From the NCBI RefSeq assembly GCF_905220365.1, contig NC_061134.1, forward strand, positions 5,905,001 through 5,969,000: a stretch of DNA of 64,000 nucleotides. Direction: 5' to 3'. The stretch's first letter is position 1, and each line of letters begins with the position of its first letter. Shown here one piece after another: positions 1 through 12,419 of this stretch. A model generated the notes under the pieces. That model was not told the origin of the DNA and did not search any database. It worked only from the letters and a program-made list of their open reading frames with translations. The position numbers and the translations under genes are program-made. This DNA is from Vanessa cardui (lineage: Eukaryota; Arthropoda; Insecta; Lepidoptera; Nymphalidae).

Positions 1-1
1 T

Positions 2-544
2 GGTCTCGAAGAAAAAGAAAAATCATATCAAGAGTTGGAAGACGCTATTTTAGATGTTACAAACAACCTTTTAACAACTTCTTGTAAAAGATGGGAAATC
101 GAAAGCGTAACACGCATAGGAAAGAAAGGACATAACCCCCGGCCAGTCATAGTTACGTTTAGCACGCTCGGGAAAAAAATTCAAGTTCTGAAGAGTAAAA
201 AATATCTAAAAGAGCTCAACTGTGGATACTATATCAAGGAAGACTTTCCACCAAAATTAGTACAAAAAAGGAAAGAACTGCAAGAAATAGTCAACATAGA
301 GAGAAAAAAAGGAATCAATGCTGTACTGCGCTTCGATAGAATCATTTATCCGAAACAGAAAGAGAATAAAGACCGCTCCAACTCGAATAACAAGAGAAAC
401 CAATCACAATCACCTGAGTACATAGCTGTTGGGTCTAAAAACGAAGACGAAATTTTAAACAAAACCCCCAAACACCCTCCTAAGAAAAATAAACATGACA
501 TAAGAAGCTTTGTAAATCGCAACAACAACAACAACAAGGAATAG
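2..544 (+). CDS. LINE ORF1-like protein, partial at the left edge
   Basis: The frame is open from base 2 to the TAG at 542-544 (180 codons visible), so the first in-window start is not the true one. The visible part has an acidic, coiled-coil-like start, then a basic block (KRWEIESVTRIGKKG, RPVIVTFST) that resembles the RNA-binding core of L1-type ORF1 proteins. The tail is hydrophilic and rich in Lys, Asn and Ser, ending in an Asn run encoded by (AAC)n. It probably binds the element's RNA. The frame continues past the TAG without another stop into the ORF2 frame (see findings). Assignment rests on position and composition, not on a strong signature. Confidence 0.65.
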   Translation, partial: GLEEKEKSYQELEDAILDVTNNLLTTSCKRWEIESVTRIGKKGHNPRPVIVTFSTLGKKIQVLKSKKYLKELNCGYYIKEDFPPKLVQKRKELQEIVNIERKKGINAVLRFDRIIYPKQKENKDRSNSNNKRNQSQSPEYIAVGSKNEDEILNKTPKHPPKKNKHDIRSFVNRNNNNNKE

Positions 545-580
545 CAATCAAAAAGGTCCCCTCTGATTCTCCCAAGCCGG

Positions 581-3484
581 TTGGTCACCGTGGGAGAAAA
601 TGACCGCAACCCTCCAGATATAACTAAGCAATTAAAAATCAACTCATATGAAAAACGCTGTCAAGATATTTATATTTGCTCATACAACGTGAGATCTCTC
701 AGAGATGAGTCGCGTATGATTGAACTAGAGTCTGCTCTTAAAAAAGTAAAATGGGACGTAATTGGTATATCAGAAATAAGAAAGGAAGGATATGGAATTG
801 AAGAGAGAGACTGGTGTATCTTTTACTATTTTGGTCAGACAAAAGGGCATAGAGGAGTTGGATTTTTAGTAAAAAAAGCACATAAAAGAAATATACAGAA
901 ATTCAGTGGATTTTCGGACAGAGTAGCTTTGCTCAATATTAGCATTCATAAAACAGAACTATCAGTAATACAAGTATACGCCCCTACTGAAAGTTCGTCT
1001 GAAGAAAACCTAGAACTTTTCTATTCTGATGTAAAAAAAGCAATGGAAAATTCAGGACAGAACATAATCATTATAGGCGACTTCAACGCCAAAATAGGTA
1101 TCCCTAAAGTACCTATAGAACCTATAATCGGACCCTATGGCCTAGGTACCGGCAACGAACGAGGAGAAAGACTAACTGAATTCTGTTTAGAAGAGGAAAT
1201 GGTCATACTGAACACTTTATACAAGAAAAAACTTAGCCAAAGATGGACATGGATGTCACCTAATAATACAACTAAAAACGAGATCGACTATCTGTTAACA
1301 AACTCAAGAGATTATTTTATTAATTTCGAGGTGCTAAGAAAAATTTCATTTCCTTCAGACCACAGATTAATAAGAGGTACATTAAGGATAAAAAACTACA
1401 AAAAATGTCGCAAAAAGTTCTCACAACATAACTCTTTGCTGAGAACAGAAAAAGAACAACTAAGATTTTTGGATACCTTGAAAAAAGCCCTTGAAGGCAA
1501 ATCCTACAAAAATATGTCTACTCAGTGTTTGTATGACTACTTAGAAATAAGCATCATAGAGAGCCTGAAACAAGCAAGATCTAATGAGAAATTAAAAAAG
1601 TGCTTTAATTTATCAAAGGAAACTAGAGATTTAATTAAGAAAAGGCATACATTACAACTAAAAAATAATAAAAGCAAAGAAGAAAAAATTGAGCTAAAAA
1701 GTCTGTACAAAACTATCACTAAGGTTATTTATAAAGAATACGAAAATTACAAGCTAGATATCTATGAAAGTTGGTTACATAGAACAGGTAGTATAAAATC
1801 GGCGAATAAGTCACTACGTCAGTGTAAAATGTGGATACCAAAGATTAATACCTCGGAAGGCAGTTCGGAGAACAGAAATGACTTAGTTTTGTTGGCCACA
1901 AATTTTTACAGAGAACTCTATAGAAAGAGACCCTCTAAAGATGTATCAATAAACAGAATTTCTAAAGAACTGAATGTTGAAGCCGAAGTGAAAGACTTCT
2001 CCTTAACGGAAATTGTATGGGGTATCAGAAACCTAAATAATCGAAAAAGCCCAGGCCCGGATTCTATTATTAATGAAGCACTGAAAATAGGCGAAAAAAT
2101 TATTTCCGCCTTAATTACCATACTATTCAACAGAATCCTGAAAGAACGGAAAGTGCCAGAGCAATGGACGGTATCTGAAATCATACTTATTTACAAGAAA
2201 GGAGATCCATCAGAAGTCTCCAATTACAGACCGATTAGTCTCATGGCTAGTTTGTATAAATTGTTCTCCCAATGTCTGCTGAAAAGAATTGGAACAAATA
2301 TAGATGCGAAACAACCCATAGAGCAAGCCGGTTTTAGGACTAAATACTCTACAATAGACCACATTCACGTTCTCAGCCAAGTGATAGAAAAATTTAAAGA
2401 ATTTAATTCCCCACTCTACATAGCCTTCGTGGACTACCGAAAAGCCTTTGACTCTATCTCACATGCGTCCATCAAAGAAGCTCTAGAATACCACGAAGTA
2501 GAGACAACGTACATAGACATCATTAGCAACATATACGAGAACTGCAAAAGTAAAGTCAGACTGGAGAGAACCGGACCAACTTTCAAAATAGAACGCGGCG
2601 TCCGCCAGGGAGATCCTTTGTCACCGAAAATTTTCATAGCTGTTTTAGAACTCATTCTTAAAGATTCAAGTTGGAGCAACAAAGGTATAAAAATAGACGA
2701 CAAATACTTGAGCCATCTGCGATTTGCGGACGATATTGCATTACTAGCTAGCACCGCTGAAGAACTAAATGACATGCTAACAACCCTACATTTACAAAGC
2801 ATTAAAGTCGGACTGGAAATAAATTTTGACAAAACAAAAATAATGACTAACAATACCTTAACACCTATTAAAATTAACGGCAAAAATGTAGATTATGTCA
2901 ATGACTACATATACCTGGGCAAGCAACTGTCCTTTAGAGAGACAGACAAGGAAGAGGTGGAGAGAAGGATTGCATCAGCATGGAAACGTTACTGGTCCTT
3001 GAAACACATTCTGAAATCTAAGTTGTCCACCAAACTCAAAAAGAAAGTACTAGATTCTTGTGTACTACCCTGCCTCACATATGGCTGCCAAACATGGTGT
3101 CTAACAGAAAAAACGGCTAGCAAAATTTCAGTCTGTCAAAGAGCGATGGAAAGAAGTACACTGAACCTTAAGCTTTCGGATAAGGTAAAGAACACTGAAA
3201 TTCGCAAACGAACACAGGTCTCAGACGCAATAACCCATGTTAGAAAGCTGAAATGGAAATGGGCGGGCCACCTGTCTCGTTATGAGGATGGCAGATGGAC
3301 AAAGAGAATAACCAAGTGGAGAGGTCCCAGTACGGGCAAGCGACGTGTGGGCCGCCCGCTCAAGCGCTGGGCGGATGACATACGAGCTGTCGCTGGAGAG
3401 AGCTGGATGAAGGTAGCTCAAGAAAGAGAAAAATGGTCTAGTCTGGAGGAGGCCTTTACCCGCACGGGAGTTCCCTTTAAATGA
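581..3484 (+). CDS. LINE ORF2: endonuclease and reverse transcriptase
   Basis: Multifunctional retrotransposition enzyme. The APE-type endonuclease comes first (CSYNVRSL, GISEIRK, GDFNAKIG, SDHRLIRG within about the first 270 residues). The reverse transcriptase follows (RKSPGPDSI, NYRPISL, QAGFR, VDYRKAFDSI, RGVRQGDPLSP and the catalytic FADD near residue 715). The C-terminal block has KWKWAGHLSR and GRPLKRWADDI, typical of RTE-like elements in arthropods. No stop or frameshift interrupts it. No in-frame ATG lies near the start, the first being at 717, so 581 is only the limit of a convenient frame. The frame is open back to the TAG at 542, which suggests translation as an extension of ORF1 or by reinitiation. 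Confidence 0.92.
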   Translation: MVTVGENDRNPPDITKQLKINSYEKRCQDIYICSYNVRSLRDESRMIELESALKKVKWDVIGISEIRKEGYGIEERDWCIFYYFGQTKGHRGVGFLVKKAHKRNIQKFSGFSDRVALLNISIHKTELSVIQVYAPTESSSEENLELFYSDVKKAMENSGQNIIIIGDFNAKIGIPKVPIEPIIGPYGLGTGNERGERLTEFCLEEEMVILNTLYKKKLSQRWTWMSPNNTTKNEIDYLLTNSRDYFINFEVLRKISFPSDHRLIRGTLRIKNYKKCRKKFSQHNSLLRTEKEQLRFLDTLKKALEGKSYKNMSTQCLYDYLEISIIESLKQARSNEKLKKCFNLSKETRDLIKKRHTLQLKNNKSKEEKIELKSLYKTITKVIYKEYENYKLDIYESWLHRTGSIKSANKSLRQCKMWIPKINTSEGSSENRNDLVLLATNFYRELYRKRPSKDVSINRISKELNVEAEVKDFSLTEIVWGIRNLNNRKSPGPDSIINEALKIGEKIISALITILFNRILKERKVPEQWTVSEIILIYKKGDPSEVSNYRPISLMASLYKLFSQCLLKRIGTNIDAKQPIEQAGFRTKYSTIDHIHVLSQVIEKFKEFNSPLYIAFVDYRKAFDSISHASIKEALEYHEVETTYIDIISNIYENCKSKVRLERTGPTFKIERGVRQGDPLSPKIFIAVLELILKDSSWSNKGIKIDDKYLSHLRFADDIALLASTAEELNDMLTTLHLQSIKVGLEINFDKTKIMTNNTLTPIKINGKNVDYVNDYIYLGKQLSFRETDKEEVERRIASAWKRYWSLKHILKSKLSTKLKKKVLDSCVLPCLTYGCQTWCLTEKTASKISVCQRAMERSTLNLKLSDKVKNTEIRKRTQVSDAITHVRKLKWKWAGHLSRYEDGRWTKRITKWRGPSTGKRRVGRPLKRWADDIRAVAGESWMKVAQEREKWSSLEEAFTRTGVPFK

Positions 3485-3811
3485 GTGTAATTTAGTGTAA
3501 TTTTATTATAAGTTAACTTAATATACAAATAAACATGAAACATTTTATTAACTTAAAATTGTGTAGTGCATGTTGGAATAAACTAAATAAATTTAATAGA
3601 ATAATAATATAAACAATTAAATGTATTTTTTTAAATTAATCATTTTATAATTTACAACTGTGTAATGCATGTTTGAATATTTGAATATTATATTACACTA
3701 ATTGATACAATAATAGTGCTATAATCAATTGAATTATATTATATTGTTAAATGAAATGTATTATTAACTAAGGGAATGAAATAAAAGGCTTATTATTATT
3801 ATTATTATTAT

Positions 3812-4158
3812 ATAATTAAACATAATAATAAACGAGTACGAAATATTGTTCTCATTTGATTTTTGAGTTAAACGCATACTAGTGGCGGACAAAGCGAAGT
3901 TCGAGGCAAATCAGAAATCGAGCACGCATGTCTCGTCCCGTGACTAGTGAACACGTGGTCAGCGCTGGCTAGACGCCAAATATCTCCAGCGACGAGTCAA
4001 TAATAGATGGCTACGGGATGCCGCCAACAATAGACGCCATCGACGCTACCAACGTTCGTTCAGTTAGTTGTACTTCAATACTTTAATGAAACAAAAGCGA
4101 ATTATATTACAGATATTTTTTAAATTTTAATCATCATTTTCGTTTAAAACATTTTGTT
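3812..4158 (+). promoter_or_regulatory. candidate promoter and 5' UTR
   Basis: Between the LINE tail and a candidate first exon lies a stretch less AT-rich than its surroundings (about 3880-4080). Near 4058 it has TTCAGTTAG, which resembles an arthropod initiator (TCAGT). There is no clear TATA box. It is called a promoter only because an ATG exon with a good donor follows. Confidence 0.3.
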
Positions 4159-4260
4159 ATGTCTTTAAATGAAAACGAGCTCGATTTTATAATAAAATCG
4201 TCGTTCAATTATTTGTTTGACCCAAATTTTCATCATCAATCTAACAACGTGAACTTAAAA
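4159..4260 (+). CDS. candidate first coding exon, unidentified gene
   Basis: An ATG opens 34 codons (MSLNENELDFIIKSS..., ending ...NNVNLK) that stop exactly at a GTAGGT donor at 4261 with phase 0. The peptide is of ordinary composition and matches no family I recognise. No partner exon was found in the next 10 kb. The next plus-strand gene, INO80E, has a possible acceptor (TTGTAG) at about 14269-14274, but a link over 10 kb is speculation. It may be the start of a gene with a long intron, or a chance ORF beside a promoter-like sequence. Confidence 0.3.
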
Positions 4261-4885
4261 GTAGGTGTGAACTGCGTATATACGATAAGAAGAGATAAAC
4301 AAAAATCATCATAGAGATAATGAGAAACAATAAGGCTCATTTTAAAATAGCGTCATAAAAATTACACGACTTTATACAAAAAGTGTATATCGTGCAAGAA
4401 TAAGCGAAGATATCAACCGAAATGTTGATTTTATCTTCGTCGCCGTTACTAAACAAGATAACAGCGGTAAGGCGCCCATGCCAGATATTAAATCAAAATT
4501 CCTGATAAACAGACGTTGACACGATTTCTTCCCTTGCGCGTGGATGCTATCGTTCAACGAACGCGCACAACGGAAATTTAGATGAGCTCTATAACATATT
4601 AGAGAATCATTTCTAGCATGTGTATCTATGCAATATATTACAAATTGAAATATTTCTGTATGTACGTTCGTGCTAATTATTAATGCGTGGATTTTCAATC
4701 AGCTATCGATGAAAGTTTAGATATTTATAAACATTATACGCAAATGAAATAGATATTATGATATTTGTCTATTGAGTCTGATAAAAGCGGCCCGTCTAAG
4801 AGCTTCTATAGCGTACGTTGTGTAAATCAATAAACTCATATAAAAATAATCTCTCAACCAGTCGGCTACACGTTGTACCTACCTA

Positions 4886-4917
4886 ATCAGCATTGAGAAG
4901 CCGGGGCGGGTCGCTAG
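4886..4917 (+). mobile_element. Helitron-like 3' terminus, decayed
   Basis: The sequence ends GGGGCGGGTCGCTAG followed by T. It closely matches the better-preserved end at 16350-16377, where a stem ACCCG/CGGGT precedes CTAG|T. CTRR with a nearby hairpin, inserted before T, is the Helitron 3' signature. Here the left half of the hairpin has decayed. The 5' end (expected TC) was not located. Confidence 0.45.
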
Positions 4918-7900
4918 TCTAATTTAAAAAGAAAAGTCAAAGTACCCTGAACGTTAATGCAACCCATAATTTTGATGTAAATCTGTATAATATATTTTTT
5001 GTAGCTGGACTAAATTAATTCTATGAATCTTTTAACCATATGAGTAGGGATAAGAATAGGCGAGTCGAGTAAGGGAAACCCATAATTAGATCCCAAATGA
5101 GTTGTTCTCTAAAACAATAAACTATTAAAAAAATCTAAAAGGTTCACAAGTAGAAGGTCATATATCTCGTAAAATTCGAGGAACTCACTGACACTATCTT
5201 GCAGTTTTGCTTTTCGGTTACTTGTATTCGTTCGCAAACTAGAAATAGGTGTATAAACAAGACGTAAGATAAATCAACTGTAAGTTATCTTTCTCAATTG
5301 AAAGCAAAATCTATACAGCTTAGAGTCTGACACAACCTGACACCTGGTCTATATTTATTTATCAACTCAATCTCTGTCTTCACACAAAGAGCCAACCTTT
5401 CTTAAGTCAACTATCCCATGTTATCAATTTTTTATGTTTCTGACGTCAAACTGCATAATGGTAAATGTTGATTTTGAATTCAGATAAACAGTATGTCGTT
5501 GCTTACGGCCTGAACATTACCGATCGATGAATTATGCAAAGAAACCTCCACACGTTGCGCTCGCACCGATCCCCTGAATATTTAACCTTTAAGTGCCAGG
5601 TTATAATATTACTTCTTTCCTTGGCCTTAGTTTTTTTAACATAGATTATTTAAAAAAACAATTTAGCTATATTATTATGACTTTAATAAAATTTACTTAA
5701 ATAAATTTTGACACATTATTTACGAGAAGCGTTGACAAATAGGTCATGACGTTTATTTTTTTCCATACATTTATAACTTTATTTTATCTTTACCGTACAA
5801 TATCTTATTTACGTTTTATCAACAAGTATGTATATACTTTATTGTAATTTATGTTAAATAAGCTTATTATGTGAGCAAAAGTCACGAATAGATATGGAAC
5901 ACATATAGGCAGTATTTAAACATATTTTTTATCATTTATAATTTTCACGTATATTAACTAATAGAAATATAACATTACTCGACAATATAATTGTTGAATA
6001 ATGCAAAGATTTCGATTAGCTAGACTTCTTTTTTTCATTTAAGTACTGAATGAAATCAATTAGAACTAAACAAAGACATGAGAGATGCTCGTAATTATCT
6101 GAGGACTAATAGGATATGTAGAAATCGATAACAACTCGTTTAATTGCTTACAACTCGTCTTTGATTACGCTCAGCCGCGGAGATGTAAATAGTGAGGGTC
6201 ATTACTGCAATAATAAAGCAGTATCATATTATGTCCAAAGCGCATAGCGACAACACTAAATGACGTTACGCAAGACGAGCCAGAATTTTGTCGGTTGGCC
6301 ACACGCCGATGCTGGCACTTGGTTAGATTGACATTATAAAGATATTTATTTCTTATTTACTGCCTAAACAATCGAAGTTTTACCGTGAATCATTTGATAA
6401 TGAAAACAAGGTCAGTAAGAGAAATTTACGTTAAAATTCTTTACAAATTGTTTCTTTACATAAATATTCCTATCAGAATACTTTATATCACATTAAACAC
6501 CTTGAGAATTCAACGAACGTAACAGGTATTTTATTAATTAATTAATACCTTTGAACGTCATATTCTACATACAAAATGTTGTATGTTTCTATACGCTACA
6601 AAGCCATTTATCCAATTCTGATGATAGTTTGGCAAGTTGTTCCTCGTATGCCCGAGAAGGTTCCTGGTCCAAAAGTACTATATTTTTTTCTCTATGTCTG
6701 TTGTCTCTAATTACAAACGTTTATGTAGACTAGTGATTACTACAATGAAGCGGATCAATTATGTTACCTTCGGCGTTTTAGCCAAGGTTCTTCTCTAAAA
6801 TAATTCAACACCAATTTGCATAATATATTGTTACTACTAATTATTGTACGATCTATTCATCTTTGTTCGCTTATAACTTTTGATAAAACGTTATAGAAAA
6901 TTTTTAAATATATCTAAACTTAGACGTTTCCGCGGTAACAAACTTCAAAATCCAAAGGTGTAACATGAATAATTCTACCCATAATGGAATAGAATATAGC
7001 CTGTTCCAACCAAAAACAACTGACATCGGATTGACGGGATCTCATTGGTTAAGACCTTGAATAATCTATGATATTAATTATGGATTTGCCAAATATGGCG
7101 ATTTAAATGTCGACCAAATTTAAAAGATGAATTCGTTAGTATTTAGTAATAATTTGATATAAATAGTTAAGTTGATTAGTGTTGTATTATAAATAAAGAT
7201 ACATTGTTCAAAAACTTTATGTTGTGCACAATAAAGTAGAGCTAAAAGTACATAGTAATTAATAAAGCTAAGGATATTCCTTCATCGATCGGACTAGGTT
7301 ATATACATCATGTTTTAATTTTTTGCAATTTCAATATATTTACGTTATATCTAAAGAATAAGATTGTATAATGTATATCTACCATACCATATAATCACAA
7401 GCCATGGAATACCCTAGAAAAGTTATAATAAGAATGGGTTAAGAGTTCTTGAATAGAAAATTATTTTCTTTCATTTCGATGCCCTTCATAGAAAAAACAT
7501 ATTTTGAAACTTGTAACTATTGTCAATAAAGGTCAAAATTGTTTAGTTTCAAACTGTGACTCACGAGTTATGTTCAAAATTTCATAAGACGTGTCAATTT
7601 ACGTCTTCTTTATATACAAATTAGTTCGTCACGACTACTAACGGTCACTGGAGTTCCAACATTTACATCTCCAACTACAAATATATCTATTATGCATGTG
7701 CAACAATTTAGTATTAAATATGATAATAAAACATTAATAAATAATTCATACGAAGTTTCATGCATCATTCTTGAATAATGGACACGCACGTTAGTACCTA
7801 GTCTTCTTTAATTAAAAGCACCGTTCATTTCAACTACACATTTACTAACAGAGACCATAGTGTAATACAGGTTTATAATGATTCCATAATAAAACGATAA

Positions 7901-8077
7901 TATGATATAAAATCTGAAACAATGGGCTTTAAAAATCACATAAATTGCTTTTCTAGTTTGTGACACATATTAGAATATCATTGATTTCTTATGTATTACA
8001 TAAATACTTCATAGCAGTCTGAAAAACAAACACATACACACACATGTATACACATGTACCTACATTTTTTTTAATAG

Positions 8078-8249
8078 ATGTAACTACAGGCACAAGGGAC
8101 GTAACATCTTAGTTCCCAAGGTTGGTGGCACATTGACGATGTAAGGAATAGTTAATATTTCTTTCAGAGTCATTGTCTATGGGTGATGGTGACTACTTAC
8201 CATCAGGTGGTCCATATGCTCGTCCGCCAACCTATACCATAAAAAAAGA
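8078..8249 (+). repeat. SINE family A, 5'-truncated copy
   Basis: It shares a long near-identical core with the copy at 30609-30903, including TTCCCAAGGTTGGTGGC, GACGATGTAAGGAATAG and CTATGGGTGATGGTGAC, and ends CCAACCTATACCAT plus a short A tail. It lacks the first roughly 130 bp of the longer copy. The family resembles a dispersed lepidopteran SINE (Metulj-like, from memory). Confidence 0.8.
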
Positions 8250-11200
8250 AGATTTTTCACACCTTAGTAAATGAGTAATTGAAGCAACTGCTTTAACTAA
8301 AAAGCGTCAAATAGTATAAACATTTTGTCAACGTTGAACCCTTTTTGTTAGAACCGATAACTCTTATCACTAAAGCAAGAATCACACATAAAATCTTATC
8401 GTTTAAACTGTAACAATCTCCTATCAATCTTAGACCTGTCACCGCAACTTTTCCCAACTAATGCGTAAAATTAAAAATAAATGTTCCCGTTTTCATTTTG
8501 CGTTAACTTCATTTCTATAATATAAATCATTAATGTGAATATGTATTACATACCTAAAACACAAAACGATGTCAGGTAGGATAACAAATATCAAGATAAA
8601 TGCAGACTGAAGACTTATTTTGCGGTCACTTTGAAAGTTGAAATAGTCTGTGATTGCATTTAATAATAATTAATTATTTTTTTGTATTTCACGAGAAGCG
8701 CTCGTGACACCGACGTTTTTATAAATATATTCTTTCCATTTAAAAGATGAAACGTAGTTTTTTTAACTTCTTTGATAAATTATTGAACGTAACGATAAAC
8801 ACAACAAATTAAGGATTCTCATGATATTTTTCTATATATATCTTTTTTCAAGTGCAGAAAGCCTAGTTATTTCTTTGTTATAAAACGTTTTGACAAAGAA
8901 GTTACAATCAAAGTACATCGATTTAATTACGTTGAAATAGCATAGCCTAAGTCAGTATAGAATATCACTGCTACACTTTACAAACTACCTAACAATAATA
9001 AATAAGTTAAAGAGTTATATTAATAAACATATGCTTTATTCATACTTCATTAAATAAGGTTTGCAATAGCATGTGTCGGATGTAACTAGATTCTAGAAAA
9101 ATCATTGTTTATATTTTTAATTATTGCACTTAAATAGGTAAAATAGCTTTTATAAGGCTAATTAAGGACAATTAAAACTAATAAGTGGGCTGGCTCATAA
9201 CTTTTACATCATATGTAGTATTACACCACTACACGTACCTAAACAAAGTTTCGCTGTAAATGTCACACAGAGAAGCTGTCGGTATAACTAAAAACAATAT
9301 TGTTATATTAAACTAAAACAATAAAAACCGATACACTTATTAATATAATTATAAATATGTACAATTAAGATACTTTTTAGGAGTATTTGTCTACTTTAAA
9401 AAAAAAAGAGGTAAAACTACTTATATAACTACGATTAATTTATATGATATGAGACGTCATATGAGATATTTTTATCACATTTTCCACAATTTTGTTTAAC
9501 AACCACTTGAAAATTTACACTTCTATAAGCTCGGCAAATTTTGAGTGAAGACGAAGTCCCACGAAAATATAGTTATAAAATGTTGTTCTGGAAACGATAT
9601 ATGCGTTACAATAGAACTACGTTTTCATAATTTATTGATTATAGCGAGAAATCCATAGAAACCCATTGATAGGACTTCGGCGACTGGTGATAGGAATTAA
9701 TGATCGCAACAACTTTGTATCGAAGACAATGCGCAAAGGTCGGTTCATTCTCTAAAGTATACGTCACACAAACGTATCTCTTTAATCTTTATTAGTGGAC
9801 TTTGCAGGAATATGAATTATTAATCGTTTTGGTACCTCTATTACACTGTCTTATTAAACTCTTGACTCTGGCAATACAAACCTGTGTATGCACTGTAACT
9901 AGATACCAGACATAAGTTCAAATTACATATGAAGTTCTACCTTTTAAGCACAAACATTAGCAAGGATATAGTTACTTCCTGTGACTGCTTATTATATGGG
10001 ATAGTAGATTTCGAATTAAATATTTCACTTTACGAAATTCTTGGCTACGATTACGAAATTGAAAAACATAGAAACATGCTCATGAAACGTACTATTTTAA
10101 AAGTTTAAAATATCTATATTGATAAAAACTTGAATTTAATTAAATATCAACATTTGCAGGAAATACATCCTAGAACATTCGAAAGGTAATAAAATTGGTC
10201 GAATTACGTAAAAGAAACCGATTCCATTATTTGATTAGACGGCTCTAAGAAAATATATCAACTAAAATAAAATTAAAAGTATATACATTTTGTATTAATT
10301 TGTGGATATTGTGGAAAAATTGAAATTTTGTATTACTTTGAGTGGTGCAATAAGTATACTTGGAAGAAAAAAAAAACGTGTTTCTTATTAACGACTCGTA
10401 ACTCGCGAACGACGATACGTCATAGCAAATGCAAAGGACATATATTTTTAACAATATTAAAAATTCCGACTTTGCAATGGAATGTACTTAATTCAATTTC
10501 TAATAAAGTTTTAGGTTTGTTTAGTAAAACTTGCTTTCCTTACAGCAATAATACATCTCATTTAAAAAAAACCATTTCCACTTGGGAGAGAATTTCTCAT
10601 AAGTATAACTCATCAACTTGTCACCTTGTCACACATGAGGCTCACATGTAAAACATATGTCTTAATTGATTAGGATGACATTAGTGGCACGCTCATGATA
10701 CATCTCTATAGATTAAGAATTTTGTTAAATAGAATAATACCATTAGGATAAAACGGAATGAAAATTATTGACAACACAATGATATTTTTATATTGGATTG
10801 ATCTCATACTTTAAAAATTAAGTACTATAGCAGTGTTTCCATGAGACATTATTAAAATAAAATAAATTAATAACTTTTTATATCAAAATCTAATAATAAT
10901 AAAACATTGCAGGTGTAGGTACTAGATCTTGAGTTTTAGGAAGTATTTTTATTACCGAGATCTTATTTAGAACACATTATTGCAACAACAAATTGGAAAT
11001 GTTTTCAAATTTCTAGATATATGTGTAAAAATAAAGATAGCTTTAAAATGCAAACTAAGTATGTAAAGTAGAAGACAACTTCTGTCTCTGGTATGAAAAT
11101 AACAATATTTAAATTGAACGTACAACTCTGTCAAATTAGAATCAAAGGATTTACACTTTAAGTCAGTGGATGAAATTAGCTGTTATTATGGATTTTATGA

Positions 11201-12225
11201 AATACATTAACACCAGATTGTCAAAATATATAAAGTAATTTTATATCAATTAGAAAGATTCATATAAGATAGATATGATGTATGAAAGTATTCAACTACA
11301 AATAAAAATATACATGTATATGATTGTTTTTTGCATATCCTTTAATTAACCAAAGCTATTAAGGGGGATTATAATAATAAATGTAGCTAATGACTCCTTA
11401 ATTTATTTAATACTAAAACAATTTTAAACATCATCTTTTGTAATTTATATAACCAAATTAATTAATACATTAAGTGACTAAATGAAAAAAATAAGAAAAT
11501 CTGTTTTAGTCATTCTTAAGTTAGATAACTTTATATCAGTGAGAAATGAGAATCTAATTATTCTTATCAGAGAACACTGACCTATTTTCATGAATGTACA
11601 ATTAATATGTGTATTTTACATGTTATAATGTAGTCATAATTAAATTAACATTTGAAATATATTACTAAGTTCAACAATTTTGTGAGTTGCATGTTAGTGT
11701 AATACCTAGGTAATTGGTTCAATTTATTCTAACCTTAATAGGAACCACCTTAAACTAGCTTAAATCAACAGTGTACTGATATGTAAAATATGTTTAAAAA
11801 ATATTTATAATTAAGTACTTTCTACTGCTTTCATTACTTTTACTGTCATAACATTTTACATTCATTGATTTGAACGAGATAGGCACTATGTAATATCTGA
11901 AAGATGTTGTGTAATGATTTTACGCCTTAGAAATTTTCTCGATTTTTTTTTTAAATCAGCCTAAAATATAGGTATCATTCAAACGAATTTCAATGTTTAA
12001 CATTAATTTAGGGGCTATTGCCGATAAATATAAAGTCTATTCCCTTAAAAAAAACAGCTTATTAAAATGTTTCTGACAAATGAAAAAAAATATTAGATCA
12101 CATGTCTTTCAGTCACATGACTGTAGAATGCAATTGATGTTATTTAAATATATAATTGTATATTTTCAGACTCATTTCGAACTCCAATGTTACATAACTG
12201 AGGGCATGACCATTCGAAACTTTAC

Positions 12226-12346
12226 CTTTGTTAACATTCTCGCCACCACTTTTTTCGCTTATACTACTGGTCACTGGACATTTTTTCACTTTTTGCGTAG
12301 ATTGTTTCGTAGTATTATCATCATTCACTTCACTACCGAGAGCCAT
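12226..12346 (-). CDS. candidate first coding exon, unidentified gene (minus)
   Basis: An ATG (12346) in a good context begins 40 codons (MALGSEVNDDNTTKQS..., rich in Lys, Ser and Asn) that end at AAAG|GTAAAG, a strong donor on the minus strand (phase 1). Upstream on the same strand is a less AT-rich leader with CGGTCAGTC, an initiator-like motif. The peptide is hydrophilic and matches no family I can name. The frame stays open a further 29 codons past the donor, so an unspliced end is also possible. Downstream exons would lie to the left, and none was recognised. Confidence 0.35.
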
Positions 12347-12419
12347 AACAACACGAGGAATTAATCCGGCACCGACTGACCGCGACAAGCACGGAACCAC
12401 ACTCAGCTGAAAGAGCACA

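Larger units (their letters stand above)
1..3811 (+). mobile_element. RTE-like non-LTR retrotransposon, 5' end outside window
   Basis: The body has an ORF1-type region, an endonuclease/reverse-transcriptase ORF2 ending at 3484, about 300 bp of AT-rich 3' UTR, an AATAAA at 3780-3785 and a terminal (TTA)n microsatellite at about 3790-3810. A short simple-repeat tail in place of a long poly(A) fits RTE/CR1-type LINEs. ORF2 is uninterrupted and keeps its catalytic motifs, so the copy looks young. The clade call is from motif order and the C-terminal KWKWAGHLSR...RWADDIR block and is not certain. The 5' end and target-site duplication cannot be checked because the element is cut at position 1. Confidence 0.9.
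4261..12225. other. long AT-rich non-coding stretch
   Basis: About 8 kb with no exon I can support. It contains a Helitron-like 3' end at about 4917 and a SINE copy at 8078-8249; short reading frames (for example 4372-4698 minus and 10328-10651 plus) look random in composition. It may be intron of one of the two candidate genes whose first exons flank it, or intergenic. Confidence 0.6.

Noticed and set aside
3790..3811. Independent microsatellite
   Set aside because: It directly follows the LINE 3' UTR and AATAAA, so it is the element's tail.
12080..12364. Plus-strand frame with a TTTTCAG acceptor-like site
   Set aside because: Composition is random and it is antisense to the better-supported minus-strand candidate exon.
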